Part shown: piece after piece, positions 10,330 to 20,198 of the stretch
How the letters are laid out: each line of letters opens with the position of its first letter
How positions within the stretch are numbered: position 1 is the first letter of the stretch
Notes under the pieces: generated by a model
What the model was told of the DNA's origin: nothing
Database searches by the model: none
The model's input: only the letters and a program-made list of their open reading frames with translations
Assembly: GCA_943737045.1 (NCBI GenBank)
Contig: CALSFV010000222.1
Coordinates: 434,001-498,000, forward strand
DNA: 64,000 nucleotides
Reading direction: 5' to 3'
Origin: Parapristionchus giblindavisi
Taxonomy: Eukaryota > Nematoda > Chromadorea > Rhabditida > Diplogasteridae
Made by a program: the position numbers and the translations under genes

Positions 10330-12398
10330 ATGAAGCTTCATCTTCCCAGTGTGTTCTTCGCCGTCCCTTCTTTGCACTGTTCAATTTTAAAGAAAGCAAC
10401 GTACTTTTAACGAAAACTCCTCTGGTATTTTGACGCTAGTAGTTTGCTTATCATTCCCACTAGCCGTAGACTTGCAAGTCTACGGCTAGTTAAACGTAAG
10501 TTTACTAGAAGCGGTGTATAATACGGTAATGCATGTCGTCAAATGTTATTTCACTTATGTTATTTCACGTAGTAAACTAACAGTAAACTACTAGTTTGGA
10601 AATACCAGAGTCACTTTTTAAAGCCCGATCGTAATGGCGAAAAGGAATTTCGGGTGATTCTTAATACAAAAGGACTGAGTTATGATGGCATAACTGAGGC
10701 TTTGAACAAGTGGTCAAAGGATTTTGAAGGAAATGAAGTGCGTTTCGTTTCTTGTTCAATATATAATTTAAACCCGCTACATTGTAAATACACTCTCGCA
10801 GACAAAGAAAGCGAGAGAGTGGGGCCAGAACTGAATTGGAAATAATATCGATTTTCAGAAACTTGCCGAAAAGACTCTGCGGAAAGCACATGATTATTTA
10901 ACCTTGGTGAGTAAATGTTAAATATTTAAGTTACGAGTCAAAAAAGTTATGTTTACTTCAGTCCGATTCTAAAGTCCCCGATATGATTGACGAAGTGAGA
11001 AATGTTGTCGAGTTTTACAATGGGATGATGAGAGAAGGAAAGATGAATATGAAAGAAATAGGAGACAAACAAAAAGGTACACTATTTGTGAACTGTTTTG
11101 ACAGTTTATTTGTATTTGTATTTTCATTCACTTGTTTTTAGGCATGATTCAGCAGATGAGCCGCGAAACCCGGTTAATATTTCATCGATTGGAGAAATTT
11201 GCGAAGAATAGGTTGCAAAAACGAAAGATCAAGCTAAATTGGAGTGATAATTCTGTTTTAGAATTGAATCACTCCATAAAAATCTCCCCAATGAGATTGA
11301 GAAAGACGAAGAGTTGAGGAACATTCTCAAATCTTCTCCTTTTAATAAGTTTGAAGAAGCCATTAAAGAATATGGTCGTGAGAACAAGAAAGATGTGAGT
11401 TTTTACCGGTGCATTTTTGCCACTAGGTCGTACGAGAATCCTGGTTTGAGAACCGACTGAATGAGAACTATTTGTATGAGAAAGAAGGGCTAATAAATAA
11501 ACAAAGTATTTAAATAGTTCTCATTTAGTCAATTCGCATTCCACGGTTCTCTTCCAACCTAGTACAAATTTTGATTGTATTTCAAAAAAAAAATCAAAAT
11601 GAACTTCTCAAATGATTCATGAAACCATAATCTTTTTCAGGTTTCAAAAATGCTCGAAACTGTTTCAATTCTCTACAAAGCGTTCGAAGAGGTTCGTTAA
11701 TGCCTCAACCTTTTAAAATAATGATCAGATTTTGTTAATTACAAAAAAAATTAATAATATTGACCGTATAAAATACACTTGTTTATTTGGTACGGGAGTA
11801 GCCAGTCATAGCCACAATATATTTTTATGTTTAGAGATCGAGTCCAAGCGAGATAGCACGTAGATCAAAGATAGGGCGAGGCGGGAAGGGAGGAAAAGGG
11901 GGTTGATCGATAGAATACTTCTGCGTTTTACCAGCCAGTAGCAAGGGAATTACGCAAGTGCATTTTATACGGTCAATGATACATTATTTTTAAAAAATCA
12001 GTAATGTGTCCTTTTTGGAGTTGGTTCTCGTTCAAAAGAGGCTCTCGATTGGATGGAGTCAGACTATCGAATGATGCATGAGATCTTTAAAGACAAATCG
12101 AGAAGTTTCCCCGAAAAGTTCGCTAGTTTCAACAAGTGGTGCAGAAGTAAGTTTACGTACGAATAATAATGATATCTTAAGTTTATAAGAGAAAAAAAAA
12201 ACAAAAAAAAGTAAAGACAAATAGAATGAGTTTTTTTTGTACAATATATTAATTAAAACATAATATAATAATTATGAAATTTTTTCAGGCTATTCGGGAG
12301 ATGATGACGTAGTGTATGATGATAGAACAATTGCAAGAAAGATCGTTTCGGCTGTCGTGCTAAAGCCTCTGGTATTTCGAAACTTAAAGTCTACTTAA
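10330..12398 (+). CDS. Probable secreted helical protein, unknown family, transposon-invaded
   Basis: The start ATG opens a hydrophobic leader (MKLHLPSVFFAVPSLHC) typical of a signal peptide. Downstream exons are 10624-10737, 10859-10906, 10962-11076, 11142-11211, 11262-11394, 11641-11695, 12039-12146 and 12289-12398. All join in phase except the first splice after the leader, which I could not resolve because an R2 repeat lies there. The mature part (about 240 residues) is highly charged and helix-rich, for example MIDEVRNVVEFYNGMMREGK and FNKFEEAIKEYGRENKKD, with few cysteines. It resembles in style the small secreted helical proteins of nematodes (SXP/RAL-2 or FAR types), but no defining motif was found. 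A second R2 copy interrupts the last exon, so the current C-terminus (LVFRNLKST) is repeat-encoded. MITEs occupy two introns. It may be a recent pseudogene. Confidence 0.5.
10420..10610. mobile_element. R2 repeat, diverged copy, near the 5' end of the gene
   Basis: Begins CTCTGGTATTTTGACG and ends GGAAATACCAGAG, flanked by TC on both sides (10418-10419 and 10611-10612). The interior palindrome is CTAGCCGTAGACTTGCAAGT and its complement, different from other R2 copies. Confidence 0.8.
10786..10838. repeat. Core fragment of the TTAA-A MITE in an intron
   Basis: CTCTCGCAGACAAAGAAAGC and GAGAGAGT match the centre of the TTAA-A family; the arms are missing. Confidence 0.6.
11422..11563. repeat. 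CACTAGGTCG-type MITE, copy 1 (intronic)
   Basis: Ends ACTAGGTCGTACGAGAA and AACCTAGT are inverted. GACTGAATGAGAACTATTTG faces its complement CAAATAGTTCTCATT-AGTC. Same family as 21928-22073. Confidence 0.7.
11761..11976. repeat. TGACCGTATAAAAT-type MITE (intronic)
   Basis: Terminal repeats TGACCGTATAAAATACACTT and AAGTGCATTTTATACGGTCA. It lies between the exons ending at 11695 and starting at 12039. No target duplication resolved. Confidence 0.75.
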
Positions 12399-12550
12399 AC
12401 TACGCCACAGACTTAAAGTAGACTTTAAGTAAACTTTAAGTGAAAGATCATTTGATGAAATGCATTACAGTATACCACACCACTTGAAGTAGACTTACAA
12501 GTCTACTTCAAGTGCAGACTTTAAGTAGACTAAGTTTTGAAATGCCAGAG
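12367..12550. mobile_element. R2 repeat inserted in a coding exon
   Basis: CTCTGGTATTTCGAAAC to TTTTGAAATGCCAGAG, flanked by a duplicated GC (12365-12366 and 12551-12552). It carries several AAGTCTACTT/AAGTAGACTT blocks. It lies inside the final exon of the secreted-protein gene and supplies its stop codon. Confidence 0.85.
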
Positions 12551-12593
12551 GCAGTGTGTCTGAATACCCTATCTTAACGACACAGAATGATCT

Positions 12594-12686
12594 ACTTTGA
12601 CACCCTCCGCTCTGGCCACACTCTCTCGCTTTATTTGTATACGAGAGAGTGTTGCCAGGGCGAGTAAAATTAGCTCGCCTTTAATT
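12594..12686. repeat. TTAA-A family MITE, shortened
   Basis: Contains CCGCTCTGGCCACACTCTCT, the ACGAGAGAGTGTTGCCA core and a right end TTAGCTCGCCTTTAA; the outer left arm is missing. Confidence 0.7.
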
Positions 12687-13032
12687 TCACCTGTTATTTA
12701 TTAACGATAAAATTTCCAGCGAGACAGGACCTCACCGTGTCCTCCGTAAGCCCTCCGAATATGAGTATTGATTTCAACATGAATTGTGAACTTTCTTTGA
12801 TTTATTGTAAACCATTTTCCATTTCCCTTTATTACTTTCATTGCATATGAATTTTTGTGATGTTTAATGCAGTTAAAAGTAAACTACAATTACAAATGAC
12901 ACTACAAATATAATGTATTACGAGCATTTCTCCATTTGGAAAACGATCATTTTCATTAGTTTGCGGAGTTCTGCAGATATTAATAGCGCCGTTGAATATC
13001 ACGAAGGCTATAATGGTTATTCGAAGCATGGA

Positions 13033-13145
13033 TTAAAGGGAGCACTCAAAGGTCTCTTCGTCGCGCGATGCTCTCTCCCTGTTAGAGAACAGAAAAATAG
13101 CGTGCGCAATGAAAAGACCATTGAGTGAGGTTACGCTCCCTTTAA
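13033..13145. mobile_element. TTAA-B family MITE
   Basis: TTAA-AGGGAGCACTCAAAGGTCTC is mirrored by GAGTGAGGTTACGCTCCCT-TTAA. TTAA at both ends fits a piggyBac-type target duplication (inference). The core reads TCTCTCCCTGTTAGAGAACA. Confidence 0.8.
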
Positions 13146-13264
13146 TCCAAATGCAGCATTGTCAACAATATTTTATAATGCCGAGAAAAGAGAGTGTACT
13201 AGACCCATGTATTACCCACGAATGGCAGGATGGAGATGAATTCTCTCAGAGACGAATAGATCTT

Positions 13265-13600
13265 GTGGGATAAGAAGATTCCCAAATTGTGACCTCTCTC
13301 TTCATTGCGCTCAAGATTTCTCTGTTCTCTAACAATGAGAAAGCGTCTCTGGTATTTCTAAACTTAAAGTCTACTTAAACTACGCCACAGACTTGAAGTA
13401 GACTTTAAGTCTACTTAAAGTGAAAGAACACTTGACGAAATGCATTACAGTATACCACACCACTTTAAGTAGACTTACGTTTAACTTGAAGTAGACTTAC
13501 AAGTCTACTTCAAGTGAAATCTTTAAGTAGACTTTAAGTTTCGAAATACCAGAGCGTAGAGCGTTACAGAGATCGTTGACAACACACCCCCTGCTGAAGA
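13265..13600. mobile_element. TTAA-B MITE split by an R2 insertion
   Basis: TTAA-B-like sequence (TTCTCTAACAATGAGAAAGCGT) is interrupted by R2 at 13347-13554 and resumes CGTAGAGCG-TACAGAGATCGTTG. CGT is duplicated at 13344-13346 and 13555-13557, giving a clear order: TTAA-B first, R2 later. Confidence 0.8.
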
Positions 13601-13832
13601 CAATGAAGACAAACAAGATGGAAACTCAAGATGTCTTCGACATCGAGAAAGTATTCCACGGCAAACTGAAGGAACTGCATTTTTTTTTATTTCGAAATTA
13701 ATTGCTTGATAACAATATATATTTGTTATGAAGTATTGTGAATCAAACAGCAATATAGAGAGAGATGAAATGAATTTATCAAGAAAAAGACCGGTGTGAC
13801 TTGAAAGGAACCGTAGATTAATGAGAGATCTT

Positions 13833-15314
13833 TTAATATCCGGGAGCGGTACGGGGAGGAGGGCAGTGGTCGCAAGATCCCTTGCCTCCATTTCCACCGT
13901 CGTTTCCGCGGGGTCCGGGAGCTCCGTTCTGTCCAGGAGCTCCATCGCGTCCGGGCTCTCCGGGTTGTCCGGGCTGTCCGTCGCGTCCAGGGTTTCCGGG
14001 GCGTCCATCGGGTCCAGGGGGTCCCTGAGGTCCTGGAGCTCCAGGTTGTCCTGGCTGTCCAGCGGGAGAAGGCTGAGTTCGGACGTTTCCGTCTCTTCCG
14101 GGGGCTCCGGGTTGTCCGTCGTTTCCGGGGGCTCCGGGCTGTCCGGGAGCTCCAGGCTGTCCACGTCCTCCAGGTCTTCCTCCGGCTCCGAGGTCTCCGG
14201 GGGCTCCAGGGGCTCCATCGGGGCCCTTGGGTCCGGGAGATCCGGGGGCTCCGGGAGGTCCAGCTGGGCAGTCGAAGCAGAAGTCGGTGTCTCTGGGCTG
14301 TTGGTTTCCATCAGTGGCATCTTGTCCGGGGGATCCAGCGTTTCCGGGTTGTCCATCGTTTCCGGGGTATCCGTCCTGTCCGGGAGGTCCGGGAGGTCCG
14401 GCGGCTCCAACTCCGCATGAGCAACAAGTGTAAGCGGTCTGTCTCTTGGATCTTTCCATCTCAGCAGAACGGAAAGAGTCGAGCTGAAACGTGGATCATT
14501 TTACTACAATAATACTTAACGTCGTCTTTAATACTTATCAGTTAAGTCACTTAAGGTCAATCTTACCTTGGAGTACTCGCCTCTGAGAGAGGTGGCACGA
14601 GTGCGGCAGAAGGCGAGTTCGTCCTGGAGGGAAGACTGGACGTTCTGAAATGATAAGTTAGCATAAGTTAGCTGTACTTACAAGGGGATGGTCGCAACTG
14701 GTCCTGGCCATATGAGATGGCAATAACATGACTAGGATCAGTTTTCGATGCTGATTACGAATCCGTTTTCAGAAAGTGCCTAATCGAGCTGATTTTCGAG
14801 AAAATCAGTATTGAAATTTGGCTTGTTAATTCGAAAAGTTGTGTAGTTTCCTTCACAAACTATCTGGATTGCATCGGAAAGATCAGGCAATGTAAGGTAA
14901 ACTATTGCAAGAGTTTATAGATGAGTTCACCAGCCCACCCGGACGGTTTGCGCCGGAAACCACACGAATTTCCGAATTAAAATATCGATTTCCTCGAAAA
15001 TCAGGTCGATTAGGCACTTTCTGAAAACGGATTCGTAATCAGCATCGAAAACTGATCCTAGTCATGTTATTGCCAACTCATATGGCCAGGACCAGTTGCG
15101 ACCATCCCCTTGTTAGTGACTTAGCAAGTACTTAAACAGTAATTCCTTAATACAAAAAGTCTTTTAGACAGTAAGTCCTTAATATATTAAGTACCTGCAT
15201 GTACATGCAGAGCATGGGAACGGCAACGATAGCCGTAAGAGTGGCGACGGTGGATACAGCCACTCCGAAGAAGGCGAACTTCTTCACGGATTCAACCTCT
15301 ACGTCAGTCTTCAT
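13833..15314 (-). CDS. Cuticle collagen, copy 1
   Basis: Three exons: 15195-15314, 14567-14644 and 13833-14483, 282 residues. The N-terminus (residues 1-40) is a type II membrane anchor ([20 protein letters not shown]). A conserved region with [16 protein letters not shown] follows, then a subtilisin-type cleavage site RSKR. A cysteine cluster (TCCSCG) precedes a Gly-X-Y domain with PGPPGPPG and PGAPG repeats, interrupted by [14 protein letters not shown] and VRTQPSPA. It ends [15 protein letters not shown]. This is the standard layout of secreted nematode cuticle collagens, which trimerise and are cross-linked in the exoskeleton. An acceptor-like CTTTTAAG just before the ATG suggests trans-splicing. 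Its partner at 26.4 kb differs by only about two residues in the collagen domain (LGAGG here, LGSAG there). Intron 1 holds a PIF-like MITE. Confidence 0.93.
14681..15112. mobile_element. PIF/Harbinger-like MITE in collagen intron 1
   Basis: CAAGGGGATGGTCGCAACTG is mirrored by CAGTTGCGACCATCCCCTTG, with arms of about 125 bases. TTA is duplicated at 14678-14680 and 15113-15115. The same intron in the other collagen copy has a single uninterrupted TTA at the equivalent place, so insertion came after the duplication. A three-base TTA duplication is typical of PIF/Harbinger. Confidence 0.9.
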
Positions 15315-15567
15315 ACCTTAAAAGAAAACAATTTTACACAAGTTACATTGGTGTAAGCGTAATTGAAATCGATCGAGACAGAACACTTTAATCGACATAA
15401 GTTGACAAAGTCGAAGTGCCAAACTCTGTAAGGGTAATTGGCCAGTGTTTGGTATGACTAGACAAATGGAAACTATTGTAAGCACTGCACAATGTTGAGA
15501 AAGAATGGCTAATCTAGACACAAGGACGAAGAACGTTTGAATGATGTTTTCAATGCTACTCCTCTGT

Positions 15568-15575
15568 CTTTTATA
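15568..15575 (-). promoter_or_regulatory. TATA box of collagen copy 1
   Basis: TATAAAAG on the minus strand, about 250 bases before the ATG, in a block conserved in the duplicate (26120-26127). The distance leaves room for an outron removed by trans-splicing. Confidence 0.65.
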
Positions 15576-15907
15576 GCGAGACGAGAACGGTTGACCATTT
15601 TCCGGACCCAGCTATAACATTACTACAAAAAGTATAGAGAGTAGCTGTAAACTGAAACAAATTGAAGAGAGTCAGTTGGCTAAAAGTGGGTTAGAGTTCA
15701 AGCGAAATCGAGAGATCGCAGAGAAAAAAGTGAGATGAGAGGCAGAGATAGTGCTGACCTTTACAGGGGAAATGATTCTTTTGGTTCGGTTCGAACTCAC
15801 TAAGAAGAATCCAATTGATAAATGTGTTACTTGTTTGTCAGACATTTAGGAGAGATCAGCTCGTTTTATTATATTTCACTACTTTAGAGTCATTTATATT
15901 AGGCAGA

Positions 15908-16944
15908 TTGACATCGACCTCACCGATTTGGCCCAAAAATTTTTTAATGGATACCCCCATGGGCCCCTATCACAAAATGGGTATTCATTTGGACTTGTTC
16001 CTTGAAACACAGATGTAGCGGATTTTCGAATTTTGAAAACTAAATTTTCACCGAAAAAAAAATAGAGCGACCTAGGACCAATGTTAGTGTCGATTAATTA
16101 TAAGTATAAATAGAAAACAAAAACTGGCTATACGACGGTCCGGAGATCCGATCGCAAACTGATTTTTTTACCTCCACAAAACATTCTAAAATTAATTAAA
16201 ATTTTAAAACAAAAAAGTGCACTCCAATTTTTTATTCATCTTATAGAGCAAAAAATTCCGCGTCGAATAAAGGAAAAAATCAAAAATCGAAGGACCCATC
16301 TTTTGAGATAAATAGACCTGAAGTTGACCCGAAAATATTATAGCTTTCAAACCAGTTGTGTTTGTACTCATATTGAAGAGCTCGTCGAGTAGAACAACTT
16401 TAATTTTGAGCATTTTGTTGGAAACGCAGGCACAAGAGAAATACATGAGTTTACTTTATTCACACGGTTTTTCAGACTAGTTTGAGTAAAACAATTGTAA
16501 AAATTTTTTTTCAATAATATTTTCGGGTCAACTTCAGGTCCATCTATCTCATAAGATAGGTCCTTCGATTTTTGATTTTTTCCCTTATTCGACGCGGAAT
16601 TTTTTGCTCTATAAGATGAGGCAAAAATGGAATGCACTTTTTTTGTTTTAAAATTTTAATTAATTTTAGAATGTTTTGAGGAGGTAAAAAATCAGTTTGC
16701 GATCGAATCTCCGGACCGTCGTATAGCCAACTTTTGTTGTCTATTTATACTTATAATTAATCGACACTAACATTGGTCCTAGGTCGCTCCATTTTTTTCG
16801 GTGAAAATCGAGTTTTCAAACTTCGAAAACCCGCCACATCTGTGTTTCAAGGAACCAGCCCAAATGAATACCCATTTTGTGATGGGGGTCCATAGGGGGA
16901 TCCATAAAAAAATTTTGGGCCAAATTGGTGTGGACGATGTCCGG
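15908..16944. repeat. 1-kb near-palindrome with arms of about 420 bases
   Basis: GATTTGGCCCAAAAATTTTT near 15927 faces AAAAATTTTGGGCCAAATTG near 16908. Inside, GGTCCGGAGATCCGATCG faces CGATCGAATCTCCGGACC. The loop is about 170 bases. No transposase frame is visible. Confidence 0.8.
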
Positions 16945-16984
16945 CACTTCCTGGAATCTCACTGAGCCGATGTCTTAAAATAAC

Positions 16985-17620
16985 TTTATCTTAGCAAAGG
17001 CAAATCAATCAAAGTCTTCGTCGACACACTTCCTGCAACGTACGAGTAGCATATGGATGCCATGCTCCCGGAAGGGCGGCTACTTGGGGGCAAGTAGTTA
17101 ATCAGCCAGATTTCAACCTCCCGCTGATTGTTGAAAGATAAAAGTTGGCTCACTATTGATATAATGGCTATCATGGAGCGACTGAAAAAAATCAGTTCGC
17201 GATTCCAGACGGTTATGGTAGCACAGTACCGTACACTACAACTGATAACAATGATACAACTTTTGTAGACATAGGCCATCTCCCAACAGATTTATGATCC
17301 GTTGCGGAAATGGTCGTTGCCGAAATGATCGCCCCCCACCCCGGACCTTGGACTTCAGGGTCTGTAGTTGGAGAGTATAATAGTCGCGGGCTCTGCCCCA
17401 CGAGACAGACAGCATGATCTTTTTCTAGTGAAGTTCGAGTTTAGCGATGAGATTGTGCTGCTCATTTCGATCGGCCCACTCAGCCCGGCGGATAACGTTG
17501 CCGTAATGTATTCACATTTAATCCCCAGTGATAATCCGGACGATCCTTGCTGGTTCGGTTCCCGTGTGCAATTTTTAATATATCTATGTTTCATATTTGA
17601 AAATGCGCGAGTTCCCTGAG
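16985..17620 (+). pseudogene. Decayed coding region, family unknown
   Basis: Protein-like frames shift across the interval, broken by several stops and at least one frameshift. One frame gives PDGYGSTVPYTTTDNNDTTF, then after a single TGA continues SVAEMVVAEMIAPHPGPWTS. Another frame (about 17368-17619) gives HDLFLVKFEFSDEIVLLISI and SHLIPSDNPDDPCWFGSRVQF. No intact gene model spans them. It could be an old gene or the inside of a decayed mobile element. Antisense frames are also open, so strand is uncertain. Confidence 0.35.
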
Positions 17621-17726
17621 GGGTAACAACGAACTTTGAACTCGGATTACGGTATACCAGGGCGCCTATAGTTTTAGAGAAAATTGTTTTGGATACATTG
17701 AGATGTGATCAATGTATAGTTCTGCC

Positions 17727-18814
17727 CAAGGCTGGGATTTTTTGTTTGGTATTTTTTTTTGTTTTTTTGTTTTTTTTTGGGTTTTTGAGAATTTTTTGTT
17801 TGGTATTTTTTTGTTTGGTTTTTCTGCAAATACCAAAAAAATAACAAAAAAAAACGGATAAAGAAAATTTATACAAATTTGCTTGAAAAGTTAGTTTATG
17901 ATCAGTTTTGTTGTTCGTTTTTCCCCGTAAGACCTTATATTGGTGAGTGTAATATTACTTAATAGTGTTTTAATCTTTAAAAAGACGGGGATTTTTTTTT
18001 TTCTTGAGTGACTATACTTGTCAGGCAGGGCTATAGATGGCATCTACCTGAATACAAAACCAATATTATCTCAAATTGTGAATGCCCCGGAATACCGTGA
18101 AAGTTCGTTGTTGCGCCAAGGAATTGCCATGGACAATGCGGCCTTTCGAATTTGAAAGCTGAATATAGAGAAAATCGCAAACGGGAATTCAAACCGCCGT
18201 GGCGCGGTTACAAGCGCTGATTGCTAACTACTGCTACACGGGCTACGCTTTTGGTGTTTCGAATCTATTAGAGAATACAGAATGCCACATAATTGGTCCC
18301 ACGTTCTTCATTATAATAGCGCACCCCTTACATTTTCATACCCTCACATGGTGAGGATCGACCCTCTCTATACGGCTCTTTTTAGCATCCACCCACTATA
18401 TAAGGGTCCTTTTTTAAGCTAAAAATTACAATTTAACCGAAAAATAACGAAATCTACCCACTATATAAAAATAAAATGGTGAGGGTGCCGAAAATGTATG
18501 GCGCACCCTCAATTTCCTGATTCCCCTAATTTAACTAATCAATAAAACGCTGCCGATAACAAATCGACAACGAATTTATCTTCTATGTTTGTTTTAGTTG
18601 TTGATTTTAAGAATTTTGACTCTGAATAAAGAACATTTGCTATTTAAAGGAAGAGCAACACGAGATAATGTTAAAATTTTCTCGGAAAAGTGGGAAAAAT
18701 TAATTATTTTATTTTTTTTGGTTTTTTTTGGTTTTTTTTGTTTGGTGAGAAATTTTTTTTGTTGAACCCAAACAAAAAATTTTTTGGTCGAAATATTTTT
18801 TTGTCCCAGCCCTG
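17727..18814. mobile_element. Non-autonomous hAT-like element, copy 1 (1.09 kb)
   Basis: Ends CAAGGCTGGGA and TCCCAGCCCTG are inverted. GTTCTGCC is duplicated at 17719-17726 and 18815-18822, an 8-bp duplication typical of hAT. The subterminal regions are T-rich (TTTTTTGTTTGGT repeats) on both sides. No transposase frame. Homologous to 28141-29252. Confidence 0.88.
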
Positions 18815-18822
18815 GTTCTGCC

Positions 18823-19046
18823 TAGCCAATTTAGCCACAAAAAAATGGAGGCTCCCCTTTTTAACCGTGAAATTTGCACCCTTCTAAACGGTCATAATAT
18901 TGTACATCTTCTGTCTTCCTGATAATTCTCGTGGCGAAGTCTGAGTCAAATCGGACAAATTTTTTAGAATTTCTGAAAAATACTAAATATGTACATATAA
19001 CGGTAGCCGATGTTTCAGTCAACCAACCGCAGCATCACCAAAGAAC
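18823..19046. other. Intergenic DNA, no gene seen
   Basis: Short stretch between two hAT-like elements with no coding or RNA signal recognised. Confidence 0.5.
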
Positions 19047-19185
19047 TAGAGTTGGCTATTCGGGATGCGGGACCGCAATGGCATGCGGGCCCGCAATCGC
19101 TCCCCCTCGCCTCCCTCCGAGGATGCGAGCCCGCAATGATTTTACGAGCCATTGCGGGCCCGCAACCCCCGAATAGCCAACTCTA
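19047..19185. mobile_element. hAT-like MITE, second TAGAG copy
   Basis: TAGAGTTGGCTATTCGGG to CCCCGAATAGCCAACTCTA, flanked by CAAAGAAC at 19039-19046 and 19186-19193. Same family as 4410-4664. GCGGGCCCGCAA blocks repeat inside. Confidence 0.88.
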
Positions 19186-19685
19186 CAAAGAACTCACAAT
19201 TGATGTATTCATTAGAGCAAGAGCGCATCTACGTTGGCCATTCATGGGCGCGAACATGGGGTGAACCCCCTGTAACGTTATTAAAGGTAAAGGTAAAGGT
19301 ACAACCCGTTATTCAAGGCTCACGAAGTCCTGCTGGTGATCACTGCTAGGCCAGTGATCTTTAAGTGGAAGTGTAATGTTAGTGGTTTTCGAAAATTGTG
19401 TGCCCCTGTAAACAAAATTATCATTTTTTTTGCAATTTTATGTTGGGATGTTGAATCGAGCTCCATGTACCCCGGTTATGTATGACGATGCCCCACCACC
19501 GTATGCGCATGAGACACCACCCGATTAATGTGATTAATGTACATCAAGCCGCGGTTGCGGACATTCGACATAATTGAACTCTATTATTTTGACACTCCCC
19601 TTCTCCTTATCCCGCTTTCTCGCACTCTACTTGTCTCGCGTCTCTCATATCTTTTCCCTTTCTGTCAAGGAATGGCTACCGCAGT
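19186..19685. other. Intergenic DNA with a dispersed-repeat piece
   Basis: AACCCGTTATTCAAGGCTCA-CGAAGTCCTGC near 19304 recurs in reverse at about 38.7 kb and more loosely at 61.15 kb. A GGTAAA tandem precedes it. No gene seen. Confidence 0.5.
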
Positions 19686-20198
19686 CCATAAATGATCAAT
19701 TCCGATGAGATCGTTCTTTGATCACAGTTGGAAGAAAGGGCGAGAGAGCGTAGATTTTTGAGAGAATACAGAGAAAGAGATAGACTGTTCGTGATTTGAC
19801 CCAAAGAACGCCATTGTTTTCGATCAATGTTGTGCCTCCACTCTCGATTTTTCCCGCTTTTTTCTCTCAATAATATAGCATGTCCCTTTCTCTTTCTTCT
19901 TTCCCTCTGTCGTTTGAAATTACTTAACTCTCATTTCCCTCTTCCCCTCTCTACCTCTTATTCACCCTTCTCTCGCTTACCCCTTCTCCCTCTCCTTATT
20001 TCTTTCTCTCCTCATATCTCCAACTGATCAAGCAGTTCTCTTTGTTCATTTGCATACATTATCACTTGTTGTCTATCACTTCATCAATTGTACTCCAATT
20101 TCCACATATCCCATTATCATTCAAGTCTTCTCATTCTTTTTCATTTTGTGTACAGTCGTCGGTCGTCTTTCGTTTCTTTCACGTCGTCATCCATGTCG
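19686..20198 (+). repeat. Direct repeat A: upstream/leader region of the 141-residue gene
   Basis: About 510 bases nearly identical to 22694-23207: AATGATCAATTCCGATG, a long CT-rich tract, ACTCCAATTTCCA, an acceptor-like TTTTGTGTACAG, then CATCCATGTCG where the two copies diverge. In this copy ATGTCG starts a real open frame. Confidence 0.85.

Larger units (their letters stand above)
13735..15886 (-). repeat. Inverted segmental duplication, arm 1 (collagen gene plus flanks)
   Basis: Reverse-complement similarity to 25806-27512 covers the whole collagen gene, about 570 bases of upstream sequence including the TATA box, and about 100 bases past the stop. Length differences are mostly due to one intronic MITE. 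Similarity stops just before the 1-kb palindrome at 15.9 kb. Confidence 0.85.

Noticed and set aside
13523..14410. 295-codon minus frame rich in PDLPD/PETLDPP repeats over collagen copy 1 (and its counterpart at 26838-27509)
   Set aside because: It is the shifted reading of the Gly-X-Y codons. The true frame has RSKR, cysteine clusters and correct splicing.
13821..14420. 199-codon plus frame of serine/glycine repeats antisense to collagen
   Set aside because: Antisense shadow of repetitive GGA/CCN codons; the same shadow appears in the other copy.
17735..18820. Tandem TTTTTTGTTTGG blocks first considered as a simple-sequence array
   Set aside because: They are the T-rich subterminal regions of a bounded element with inverted ends and 8-bp target duplications.
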